A stretch of DNA of 43,591 bases from Desulfurococcales archaeon (lineage in GTDB: Archaea; Thermoproteota; Thermoprotei_A; Sulfolobales; Desulfurococcaceae), in the NCBI GenBank assembly GCA_027002875.1, contig JALWZC010000090.1:1-43591 (forward strand), read 5' to 3'. The number at the start of each line of letters is the position of its first letter. The first letter of the stretch is position 1. Below the pieces are notes generated by a model. It was given only the letters and a program-made list of their open reading frames with translations. It was not told the origin of the DNA and did no database searches. Below, in pieces: positions 16,254-24,382 of the stretch. A program made the position numbers and the translations under genes.

Positions 16254-18020
16254 TTGGCCTCTAAGAACACGATCCAGATCCTAGTAGGAGGCCCAGCTGG
16301 AAGCGGTAATATTACGGCGGGACTAGTACTAGCCCGAGCCCTTCACCGTGAAGGATACCATGTGATCGGAGTATCGGAGTATCCGAGCCTCATCAGGGGC
16401 GGGCATACGGCTTACTGGGTTCGTGCAGGTGTTGAGGAAGTATATGAGCTCGAGGATAAAACGGACTATGTTGTAGCCTTCGACCAGGACACGATCGATA
16501 AACATGGATGGGAGTTCACGGAGGAGACCATACTAGTATACGATACAAAAACAGTCTCAAAACCCCCTAGCCATACAAGGAACATACCATTCCCGTTTAG
16601 AGAGGTACTGAGAGAATACAAGCTTAAACCAATAACTATGAATATGCTCGCTGTAGGAGTAGTATCAGCATTAATGGGTATACCGCTGGACATTGTTAAG
16701 TGGAGTATTAGGAAGCAATTCATAGGGAAGGAGCAGGTTGTTCAAGATAATGTTAAGAGCATGCTGATCGGGTATGAGAAGGCTTCAACGATGAAGCAGG
16801 AATACGAGCCGCCTAGGCTTGGAGAACCACCACATAGGCCTCCCAGGATACTATTAACCGGAAACGAAGCTATCTCAACGGGTTTTGTAGCAGGCGGGTT
16901 ACAGTTCTATGTAGCCTACCCGATGACACCGGCCTCCCCAATACTACACTACATGGTTTCAGTGATGAAGGCTAAGGATATACCCGTTATACAGGCCGAA
17001 TCAGAGATCGCGGCTGCACAGATGGCTCTAGCCGCTACGTGGGCCGGTATAAGGGCTGCAACGGGTACTAGTGGCGGAGGATTCGCATTGATGAATGAGA
17101 CGCTGAGCGAGGCAGGAATGTTCGAGCTACCATTATTCATCGTAGTAGCGATGAGGCATGCACCCAGCACTGGTTTAGCAACGCATAACGGGCAGGGAGA
17201 CATGCTGTACAGTATTTTCGCTGGACACGGTGAATTCCCGAGGATAGTGGCGGCGCCAGCAGATCAGGAGGACGCCTACTATAGGACGATCGAGCTGTTA
17301 AACCTCGGGTGGAAGTATAGGGTTCCAGTAATACTCCTCGAAGACAAGCACTTAGCCGAAAGCACTAGATCAGTTAAAGCTTTCAGAGAAGACGTCAGAG
17401 TTGAAAGCCCAGCCCTAATACCAAGAATGGAAGCCGAGAAGAAGATTAGCGAGGGATGGGAGTATAAACCCTACGCTGAAACGGAGAACTGCGTGCCACC
17501 ATGGGTTCCACCAGGTACTCGGGGAGCCCTAGTAAAGGCCGAGAGTAGCGAGCACGACGAACGAGGCATATACACGGAGGATTCAGCAAAGGTTTCAAGG
17601 ATCTTTAAGCGGAGGATGTGCAAGGAGGAACGGATAAGGAGGGATTTAGAGAAGAACTATGAAGTCCTTAGAACATACGGCGTCGAGAAGGGCTCCGAAG
17701 ACTTGGTAGTGTTGACATGGGGATCGGCTGGATGGGCTGTTAGGGAAGCAATGAAACATCTAGAAAAGAGAGGCATCAATACAAGGATGATCCAGCTAAT
17801 CTATCTATGGCCCTTCCCCAGGAACAAGTTCCTAGAAGCAGTCGGATCACTGGGTGGAAGGCCATTGTTGACGGTGGAGTACAACTATAGGGGGCAGCTC
17901 GGAATGCTTGTAAAAATGCAGACGGGCCTAGAAATAACGAGCCATATCGGAAAATACGATGGTAGGCCCTTCCGTGGAAGAATTCTTGCAGATAAAATAC
18001 TCGAGGCGATCAAGAGGTAG
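16254..18020 (+). CDS. 2-oxoacid:ferredoxin oxidoreductase, fused gamma-alpha subunit
   Basis: Catalyses the CoA-dependent oxidative decarboxylation of 2-oxoacids with ferredoxin as electron acceptor, together with the next gene. The N-terminal gamma domain (about 1-185) shows VGGPAGSGNITAG and the SEYPSLIRGGH segment. The alpha domain follows from about 205, with YPMTP at 222-226 where the family usually has YPITP, the QAESEIAAAQMALAATWAGI segment and the GTSGGGFALMNE loop. A C-terminal transketolase-like domain (about 480-588) ends the protein. At 588 residues it matches the fused a-subunit of two-subunit crenarchaeal enzymes rather than the four-subunit type. The beta subunit begins 18 bp downstream. 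Substrate range cannot be read from the sequence; broad 2-oxoacid use is usual for this type. Confidence 0.95.
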   Translation: MASKNTIQILVGGPAGSGNITAGLVLARALHREGYHVIGVSEYPSLIRGGHTAYWVRAGVEEVYELEDKTDYVVAFDQDTIDKHGWEFTEETILVYDTKTVSKPPSHTRNIPFPFREVLREYKLKPITMNMLAVGVVSALMGIPLDIVKWSIRKQFIGKEQVVQDNVKSMLIGYEKASTMKQEYEPPRLGEPPHRPPRILLTGNEAISTGFVAGGLQFYVAYPMTPASPILHYMVSVMKAKDIPVIQAESEIAAAQMALAATWAGIRAATGTSGGGFALMNETLSEAGMFELPLFIVVAMRHAPSTGLATHNGQGDMLYSIFAGHGEFPRIVAAPADQEDAYYRTIELLNLGWKYRVPVILLEDKHLAESTRSVKAFREDVRVESPALIPRMEAEKKISEGWEYKPYAETENCVPPWVPPGTRGALVKAESSEHDERGIYTEDSAKVSRIFKRRMCKEERIRRDLEKNYEVLRTYGVEKGSEDLVVLTWGSAGWAVREAMKHLEKRGINTRMIQLIYLWPFPRNKFLEAVGSLGGRPLLTVEYNYRGQLGMLVKMQTGLEITSHIGKYDGRPFRGRILADKILEAIKR

Positions 18021-18024
18021 GGTT

Positions 18025-18032
18025 GGAGGTGA
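18025..18032 (+). promoter_or_regulatory. Ribosome binding site fixing the beta-subunit start
   Basis: GGAGGTGA is followed six bases later by GTG 18039. The ATG at 18035 is out of frame, so the GTG is the start. Confidence 0.7.
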
Positions 18033-18038
18033 ATATGA

Positions 18039-18917
18039 GTGTCCATCTATAAACAGCCCCCGGCTGAAACCGGAGCAATAATAACATGGTGTCCCGGCTG
18101 TGGTAACTTCGGAATACTGCAAGCCTTTAAACTGGCTATCAACGAGCTCGGGATCGATCCGTATAAGGTAGCAGTAGTTACGGGGATCGGTTGTCACGGT
18201 AAACTAGCTAATTACCTAGCATACAACACGATCCATACGATTCATGGAAGGGTAGCGCCGATGATAACGGCGATCAAACTAGCCAATAAGGAGTTAACAG
18301 TAATAGGCTTCGCAGGAGACGGGGACCAGTACGGGATCGGTATGGGTCATCTACCACACATAGTTAGGAGGAATCCCGATGTAACACTAATAGTACACAA
18401 CAACACAGTCTTCGGCCTAACCACTGGGCAAGCATCACCAACAGCAGAGAAGGGACAGAAGACTAGGACTACTCCGTGGGGTCAGTGGGAGGAACCCATA
18501 AACCCGATAGCGATGATGATCGCCCTGGGAGCCAGCTTCGTAGCAAGAGGCTTTGCGGGAGATGTACAACACCTTAAATGGATCATTAAGGAGGCTATAA
18601 AACATAAAGGATTCAGCTTCATAGACGTACTACAACCCTGTGTAACGTTCGACCGGCTACATACTTATGCATGGTATAGGCAGAGAATATACAAGCTCGA
18701 AGAAGCAGGACATGACCCCACGAGCTGGGAGGAAGCAATGCGTAAAGCCTATGAGTGGGGAGACAAGATACCCATAGGGATCTTCTACCGGGTTGAAAAA
18801 CCAACAATGGAGGAACTACTCGAGCCAGTAAAGAAGAACCCACCACTAGCATACATGGAGCATAAGGGTAAACCAATAAAGGATCTAATGGAGGAGAAAC
18901 TCTCATATACAGAATAA
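18039..18917 (+). CDS. 2-oxoacid:ferredoxin oxidoreductase, beta subunit
   Basis: Thiamine-diphosphate-binding subunit that pairs with the fused gamma-alpha protein. CPGCG at 18-22, GIGCHGK with Cys52 and QPCVTF with Cys201 supply the four cysteines (18, 21, 52, 201) expected to hold the single [4Fe-4S] cluster. GDGD at 93-96 with the HNN at 120-122 is the Mg-thiamine-diphosphate motif. Length (292) and the KTRTTPWGQ segment fit the two-subunit archaeal family. No separate delta ferredoxin subunit is encoded nearby, in keeping with this type. The gene ends the operon and is followed at once by a T6 tract. Confidence 0.95.
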   Translation: MSIYKQPPAETGAIITWCPGCGNFGILQAFKLAINELGIDPYKVAVVTGIGCHGKLANYLAYNTIHTIHGRVAPMITAIKLANKELTVIGFAGDGDQYGIGMGHLPHIVRRNPDVTLIVHNNTVFGLTTGQASPTAEKGQKTRTTPWGQWEEPINPIAMMIALGASFVARGFAGDVQHLKWIIKEAIKHKGFSFIDVLQPCVTFDRLHTYAWYRQRIYKLEEAGHDPTSWEEAMRKAYEWGDKIPIGIFYRVEKPTMEELLEPVKKNPPLAYMEHKGKPIKDLMEEKLSYTE

Positions 18918-18923
18918 TTTTTT
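18918..18923 (+). terminator. T6 tract after the oxidoreductase operon
   Basis: Six T directly follow the beta-subunit stop and lie just before the 3' end of the convergent membrane-protein frame. This is a plausible archaeal T-tract terminator. Confidence 0.45.
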
Positions 18924-18931
18924 AATCATAC

Positions 18932-19665
18932 TTAATCCCTACTAATTTTTACGGAGTAGTATACCTTTATACTATAAACAATTAAATCATAAAACACATT
19001 GTATAGTAGTGGCTGGAACTGAAAAGAAGCTAATAATCCGAAATACAAAAATAGAAGGTATATTTTCATATATCGGTTTACTATTATATTTATGCTCATA
19101 GCATTTTCCGCATAATAACCTGAGATATCAGTTATTGCGCGAGATACACCGATAAACATAGCCATGTAATCCATATAATTAATGCTATTGAACAAGATAT
19201 AGTATACAATTGACCCAAAACTCGAGGCCAACGCAAAACAATAAATAAAAATTCTATGAAAAGAGTGGCTTAAACTCTTACTTTTACTAGTCTTTTTTGC
19301 TTGCACTATAACGTGCATTAACCATAAAATAATAGCATAGATCAATGCGTATTTTATGAAATTTTCTAGGATATACTTCAAACCTATTAATCCAAGACTA
19401 ATAGCTATAATCCACCTTATTATCGGTGAAACGGCTTCATTTTAAAGACAATAGATATTAGATCATTATAGATGAATATAAGTAGAACTGTCAGTGTCAA
19501 TACAGAGAGCATGATAAAGAGATCTGATAGCATTGATAAATTCTTATACACTCCAATACTTATTTGTTCAATGATATTTTCAGCGTAGCCATAAGCTATG
19601 TATACGTATAGCACTAACCCTCCTAGACCAGAAGTTAATTGCACGAAACGTTTCAACAACTTCAA
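18932..19665 (-). pseudogene. Polytopic membrane protein split by a frameshift
   Basis: The first frame (TTG 19665 to stop 19420, 81 residues) holds two membrane helices (GLGGLVLYVYIAYGY; FIMLSVLTLTVLLIFIY). The second frame is open from just after a TAA that precedes AAT GAA near 19443, has no ATG, GTG or TTG until 19381, and codes NEAVSPIIRWIIAISLGLIG before the 149-residue frame ending at 18932. The missing start and the helix-like sequence before TTG 19381 suggest one gene of about 244 residues with one base lost in the A4 run of TTTAAAATG. The stretch is AT-rich compared with its neighbours. Function is unknown and no family is recognised. The downstream frame could instead be a separate small gene starting at 19381. 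Confidence 0.55.
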
Positions 19666-19754
19666 CCCCGAACATCGAGTTTATATTGTTTGTTAAAAAC
19701 TTAACCCCTAAGTATACCCCTTTACCATACCCCTTAACCCTAGTTTTCCTCCTT

Positions 19755-19830
19755 GGAATCCCCCACACCCCTCTTTAAATATTTTCGAAGAACTTAAATA
19801 CTCCCCTTCAATACTGGAATCCCCCGGGGG
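19755..19830 (+). promoter_or_regulatory. Promoter region of the peptide importer operon with a direct repeat
   Basis: GGAATCCCCC occurs at 19755-19764 and again at 19816-19825, where it merges into the palindrome CCCCCGGGGG (19821-19830). Between them are two TATA-like boxes, CTTTAAATA (19773-19781) and CTTAAATA (19793-19800). The second would place transcription start near 19822-19826, close to ATG 19839. GGGGGT at 19826-19831 also serves as the ribosome binding site, seven bases before ATG. The repeat could be an operator overlapping the start region; this is inferred from position only. Confidence 0.45.
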
Positions 19831-19838
19831 TAATTGCT

Positions 19839-21479
19839 ATGAATAGGGCAGTATTGATCGGTTTGATACTCATAGCATTGATCGTTGCCGGGCTGGGATA
19901 CTACTGGTACTCATCGGGGAAGACCGGGCCTAATAATGCTACTGCATCAAGGAAAGTACTAGTTTACGCTTATGAAGACTCGATAACAGGAATTGATCCA
20001 AGCATAGAGTTCGACACCGGCCTAGTAGTTTTAGGACTAGTATACGAGCCTTTGATCTATTATAACCCGCTGCAGGACAAGTTTATACCAGCACTAGCAA
20101 CTAGTTGGGAGGCAAACGAGAACCATACTGTTTGGACTTTTCATCTTAGAAGAGATGCGAAGTTCCATGACGGAACACCAGTTACTAGTCAAGCCGTTAA
20201 ATTCAGTATTATGAGGGCTCTCGAATACTATGAGAAAACCGGTGAAGGCCCCGGGTATATTTGGGAAGACCTAGTTAGGATTGAGACGCCGAACAACTAC
20301 ACGGTTAGATTCATAATGGATAAACCTATGAGGGTAGACTTCCTAGTATCAGCTAGCTATGGATCATACATTTATAGCCCCAGAGTACTCGAGGAATCCG
20401 GCGTTAAATCACCGCTCGATGAAGAGCTTCTTAAATGGTTTAACCAGGGACACGAGGATGGAAGCGGGCCTTACATGATCGAATCCTATAATCCAGAGAG
20501 CATGGTTAAACTTGTAAAGTTTAGGGATTGGTGGGGTTGGAAGATCTACGATATCAATAAGGCCCCGGATGTATTGATCATAAAGATCGTTACCGACGAT
20601 GTGAGCCAGGAGAACGGGTTAATAGCAGGCCAGATCGATATAGCTACGACTGTACCCCTGCAGGACATTAGTAAATTATTGAAGAAGGGCTTCAGCGTAT
20701 TAAACACTACAACCTATCACAACTATGTGTTAATGTTTAATACGCGCAGATACCCGACGAATATCACGGAGTTCCGGTTAGCAGTAGCCCACGCGATCCC
20801 ATGGGACCGTGTCTATAGGGAAGCATTGCTCGGATATGGTAGGATCGATAACTCGCTAATACCCTACGGGTTCCCAGGACACCTAGACAACTATACCTTC
20901 ACGTACAACTTAACACTAGCAAGGGAATACTTGGAGAAAGCAGGGCTCCTCGGGAAGGATTTAAGAGTCGAGATAATGTATGAGGGAACATATAGCCAGG
21001 AAGCATTATTTGCACAGATCCTTAAAGGAAGCCTAGCCCAGCTAGGTATAACAGTGGAGTTGAAGCCGGCTTCATGGGATCAAATGGCTGAAACCGGCCC
21101 CACCGTATGGGATAACCCGGATCAAGCACCACACATGATCATTAATGACTGGTGGCCCACGCTACCATCACCCTACGACTTCCTCTACAGCCTACTACAC
21201 AGTGATTCCAAGGAGTGGAACTGGGCCGGGTATAATAACACGTTATTCAACAACTTGATCGATAAAGCATGGGATCTAGAAGGCAGTAACTACGAGGAGG
21301 CGATGAAGTTATACGTTAAAGCCCAGAACATCGTATACGAGGAAGCACCAGCTATAGGCTTGTGGGATGAGATCAAGCCCTACGTTTATAATCCCAGACA
21401 CGTAGCTATCAGCGGGGAAGCCTTCAACCCGTTATACATGTATGTATTATTCATCGGGCACTTAGAAGTCAAGGGCTAG
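19839..21479 (+). CDS. dppA: ABC transporter substrate-binding protein, oligopeptide type
   Basis: Family SBP_bac_5 (DppA/OppA-like), 546 residues. It binds peptides, or possibly sugars as some archaeal members do, outside the cell and delivers them to the permease. An N-terminal hydrophobic segment (about 5-24) without a lipobox Cys acts as signal or uncleaved anchor, followed by a short polar linker (SSGKTGPNNATAS). The family signature region reads PALATSWEANENHTVWTF followed by HLRRDAKFHDGTPVTS; a second hallmark is the C-terminal NLIDKAWDLEGS...YEEAPAIGLWDE part. It is the first gene of the operon, with its own promoter. The following permease starts nine bases after the stop. Ligand identity cannot be told from the sequence. 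Confidence 0.92.
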   Translation: MNRAVLIGLILIALIVAGLGYYWYSSGKTGPNNATASRKVLVYAYEDSITGIDPSIEFDTGLVVLGLVYEPLIYYNPLQDKFIPALATSWEANENHTVWTFHLRRDAKFHDGTPVTSQAVKFSIMRALEYYEKTGEGPGYIWEDLVRIETPNNYTVRFIMDKPMRVDFLVSASYGSYIYSPRVLEESGVKSPLDEELLKWFNQGHEDGSGPYMIESYNPESMVKLVKFRDWWGWKIYDINKAPDVLIIKIVTDDVSQENGLIAGQIDIATTVPLQDISKLLKKGFSVLNTTTYHNYVLMFNTRRYPTNITEFRLAVAHAIPWDRVYREALLGYGRIDNSLIPYGFPGHLDNYTFTYNLTLAREYLEKAGLLGKDLRVEIMYEGTYSQEALFAQILKGSLAQLGITVELKPASWDQMAETGPTVWDNPDQAPHMIINDWWPTLPSPYDFLYSLLHSDSKEWNWAGYNNTLFNNLIDKAWDLEGSNYEEAMKLYVKAQNIVYEEAPAIGLWDEIKPYVYNPRHVAISGEAFNPLYMYVLFIGHLEVKG

Positions 21480-21487
21480 GATCAGGG

Positions 21488-22516
21488 ATGCCCGTCAGCC
21501 TAAACTACGTTGTTAAGAGGACGGTTTGGGCACTGCTAGTGATAATTGGAGTCATAGTTTTTTCCTATATATTCCTATATCTAGCACCCGGTGATCCAGC
21601 GTATATTTGGGCCGGTAGGCCTCGTGGAGTAAACGCAACGATCGCTATAATGAATGCCCGCAGGGAACTAGGCCTAGATAAGCCGCTACCAGTACAGATC
21701 CTATTATTCATTAAGAACGTATTCACCGGAAACATGGGGGTCTCGATCGAGTATAAGCAGCCGGTATCAGTTATTATCTGGCGCGGATTAACTGCTACAC
21801 TCGAATTGTTAATCATAGCATACCTTATAGGTGTAAGCCTAGGGGTCCTCCTAGGAATATATTCGGCGTTGAAGAGGAATACCCGGTTAGATCATGGGCT
21901 CCAAGTTCTCGCCATAACGCTGGCAAACGCTCCCAGCTTCTGGCTAGCAATTGGTTTAATAGTAGCATTAGCCTACTTGACCGGTTTCACCGGTTACGGG
22001 AGAGTAGATACTAGGCTCGCGATCGCTACTGGTTTCCGCCCGATAACGGGCTTCTACCTCCTGGATTCATTGATCGAGGGGAATATACCGGTATTTATCG
22101 ATGTACTACTAAGGATCCTTCCCCCTGCAATCATTGTTGCAACCTACCCCCTAGGCTTAGGTATTAGGATGGCCCGGGCATTAATAGCTGAAACACTGGG
22201 TGAGGAATACGTTAAGGCTGCTATTGCTTGGGGGGTTAAGCGTAGAACCGTTATATGGAGATATGCTTTCAAGGGAACAATTCCGAGCTTAACACAGGTG
22301 CTGGGATTAGCCTTTGCGTACAGCCTAGTAGACGCTATGATCGTAGAGATAGTGTTCGGCAGGGAGGGGCTTGGAAGCCTAGCGTACCATATAATTGGTA
22401 AAAGCGATTTCCCACTAGTAATAGGCTTAATGATCACCGTTACGGCTTTCTACATCATAGTAAACACTCTAGCAGACATCCTGCAAGCAATGATTGATCC
22501 AAGGGTGAGGCTGTAA
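21488..22516 (+). CDS. dppB: Oligopeptide ABC transporter permease, DppB type
   Basis: Integral membrane subunit of 342 residues. An N-terminal helix (about 10-32) is followed by the LAPGDPAYIWAG loop and the REL(G/D)LDKPLPVQ segment typical of DppB/OppB. The permease core carries the ATPase-coupling EAA loop at about 235-262 (EEYVKAAIAWGVKRRTVIWR) and ends with the usual DPRVRL. It lies between the binding protein and the second permease with gaps of 8 and 1 bases, so it is cotranscribed. Confidence 0.95.
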   Translation: MPVSLNYVVKRTVWALLVIIGVIVFSYIFLYLAPGDPAYIWAGRPRGVNATIAIMNARRELGLDKPLPVQILLFIKNVFTGNMGVSIEYKQPVSVIIWRGLTATLELLIIAYLIGVSLGVLLGIYSALKRNTRLDHGLQVLAITLANAPSFWLAIGLIVALAYLTGFTGYGRVDTRLAIATGFRPITGFYLLDSLIEGNIPVFIDVLLRILPPAIIVATYPLGLGIRMARALIAETLGEEYVKAAIAWGVKRRTVIWRYAFKGTIPSLTQVLGLAFAYSLVDAMIVEIVFGREGLGSLAYHIIGKSDFPLVIGLMITVTAFYIIVNTLADILQAMIDPRVRL

Positions 22517-22517
22517 G

Positions 22518-23423
22518 GTGACTATTGAGAAGTCGAGGATGCAGAAGAGGATAAGGGGGATTAAAGAATTATTCAGCAGAGCATGGAAGCGTCGGCCAGT
22601 GTTCAGGGCTGGAGTAGTAATAGCGTTAACCCTATTATTCATGGCTATACTGGGCCCATTCATCGCTCCATACCCGAGTGAAGGCTGGGGAATCCCCCCA
22701 GCTACTAGTAGGGGTGCACAACCACCAAGCCCCGAACACCCCTTTGGGACGGATGCAGCTGGCCGGGATATTCTGTCGAGGATTCTCATAGGTGCTGGAA
22801 TGGCCCTGTTCCAGATAGCTGTAGTAGTATCTGTTAGCCTAGCGATAGGGTTACTAGTAGGATCGGTAGCGGCTTACTATGGTGGAGTAATGGAGAAAAT
22901 ACTAAACTACTTCACCGAGACCTTCATGGCTTTCCCAGCCATAATAGTTGCTCTAGCACTAAACTCCCTCTTCGGGAGGGGGTTAATGGTTGTATTGTTA
23001 AGCCTTATAATAACTTGGTGGAGCTGGTATGCTAGAATAGCCTATGTTAACGCTCGCAGTACGAGGGAGATGGAATACGTATTGCTAGCAGAGCTCTCCG
23101 GCCTACCAAGGTATAGGATATTGTTCCGCCACATACTACCGAATATTTCGACGCCGGTAATAGTTCAGGCAATAACTGATACGGGGTCAGTACTATTGGA
23201 AGCGGCTAGTATAAACTTCCTAGGCCTAGGCTTGCCCACGGATTACCCGGACTGGGGTGTACTTGTACAGAATGGTTTCAACTACATCTATAGCTATCCA
23301 TGGATAAGCCTCATACCGGGAGCCTTCATACTAGTCGCAGCGCTGGGGTTAAGCATGCTTGGAGACTCGCTGAGGGAGGAGATGGATCCAAGGCTTCGTA
23401 GAAGGTGGAGGCTATGGTTCTAA
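22518..23423 (+). CDS. dppC: Oligopeptide ABC transporter permease, DppC type
   Basis: Second permease subunit, 301 residues. GTG start one base after the dppB stop, with AAGGGTGAGG just before it as ribosome binding site. The N-terminal helix ends in GPFIAPYP and is followed by HPFGTDAAGRDILSRIL, the GTDxxGRD hallmark of DppC/OppC proteins. The EAA loop follows at about 190-210 (EYVLLAELSGLPRYRILFRH), and the family ending EEMDPRLRRR is present. Its last 19 bases overlap the longest version of the ATPase gene. Confidence 0.95.
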   Translation: MTIEKSRMQKRIRGIKELFSRAWKRRPVFRAGVVIALTLLFMAILGPFIAPYPSEGWGIPPATSRGAQPPSPEHPFGTDAAGRDILSRILIGAGMALFQIAVVVSVSLAIGLLVGSVAAYYGGVMEKILNYFTETFMAFPAIIVALALNSLFGRGLMVVLLSLIITWWSWYARIAYVNARSTREMEYVLLAELSGLPRYRILFRHILPNISTPVIVQAITDTGSVLLEAASINFLGLGLPTDYPDWGVLVQNGFNYIYSYPWISLIPGAFILVAALGLSMLGDSLREEMDPRLRRRWRLWF

Positions 23424-24382
23424 ACAGTGAACCAGTAGTTGAGACTAGGGATTTGAGCATCGGCTACCTAGACGAGTATGATCGGGTATGGTGGGTTGTA
23501 ATAGGGGTAAACCTTAGAATCAATGAGGGCGAAACATACTGTATCGTCGGGGAGAGCGGATGCGGTAAATCAACCCTGGGAAACGCATTGATCGGGATAC
23601 TACCACCCTACGCTGAGACAAGGGGGATTATAAGGATTATGGGGGAAGAAATAGTTAGAGACGATAAACACTGCTACTGGAAGAGTAGGGGTAGAATAGT
23701 ATCCTACATACCCCAAAACCCTGGGAAAGCACTGCACCCATTCATGACGATCCATGTACAATTCAAACACCTATATCGCGCTAGAGGCTTAAGACTAGAC
23801 GATCGAGGAGTTGCGGAGAAGGCATCAAGGATACTCGAACTCGTAGGCCTCGATCCAGACGAGGTACTTGATAGCTACCCCCACGAGCTCAGCGGCGGGA
23901 TGCAGCAGAGGGCAGCGATTGCAATGGCCGTTTCGACTGGTGCAAAGATTATCGTAGCAGATGAACCAACGAGTAGCTTAGACGCAAACCTTAGGCTACA
24001 AATACTAAAACTACTCCGGAAAATCAAGGAAGAGCTTGGGATAACCCTCATAATGATCACTCATGACTTGGTTCAAGCTAGTAAGAACTGTGAAAGGATC
24101 GGGGTAATGTATGCTGGGAGAATCGTTGAGGAAGCCCCGGTGAAGGAAATATTTAGAAACCCGCAGCACCCCTACACGCAGCTCCTACTAGAAACAGTAC
24201 CAGTACTAGGCGTAGTAAAAGAGCTTAAAACAATACCGGGTGAACCACCTAGGCCGGGAGAATACCCGCCGGGATGCCCCTTCCATCCCCGGTGTCCATT
24301 CCGAATCGATAAGTGTAGTAGGGAGGAACCTGTTCTCCGAAAAATCAATGGGAAACACTATGTTTCCTGCTGGCTTAGATAG
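23405..24382 (+). CDS. dppD: Oligopeptide ABC transporter ATPase, DppD type
   Basis: Cytoplasmic ATPase of 325 residues: Walker A GESGCGKST (49-57), Q-loop PQNPGKALHP, signature LSGGMQQR (162-169), Walker B IIVADE (182-187) and H-loop ITHDL. The C-terminal oligopeptide/dipeptide extension (HPYTQLLLETVP) carries four cysteines in CPFHPRCPFRIDKC and SCW; such cysteines hold an iron-sulfur cluster in OppD-type proteins. The start is uncertain between GTG 23405 and ATG 23414. No DppF partner follows in the operon; an OppF-like gene is encoded at 38012-38863. The stop abuts the stop of the convergent phosphoesterase with no gap. Confidence 0.94.
   Translation: MEAMVLNSEPVVETRDLSIGYLDEYDRVWWVVIGVNLRINEGETYCIVGESGCGKSTLGNALIGILPPYAETRGIIRIMGEEIVRDDKHCYWKSRGRIVSYIPQNPGKALHPFMTIHVQFKHLYRARGLRLDDRGVAEKASRILELVGLDPDEVLDSYPHELSGGMQQRAAIAMAVSTGAKIIVADEPTSSLDANLRLQILKLLRKIKEELGITLIMITHDLVQASKNCERIGVMYAGRIVEEAPVKEIFRNPQHPYTQLLLETVPVLGVVKELKTIPGEPPRPGEYPPGCPFHPRCPFRIDKCSREEPVLRKINGKHYVSCWLR

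Noticed and set aside
19440-19447. Programmed -1 frameshifting at TTTAAAA
   Set aside because: The reading phase is TTT AAA A, so the tRNA would have to re-pair on TAA after slipping; this is not a standard X XXY YYZ site. A missing base is simpler.
19580-19768. Minus-strand frame of 62 codons upstream of the split membrane protein
   Set aside because: It overlaps the membrane frame out of phase, is highly basic and sits in the importer promoter region.
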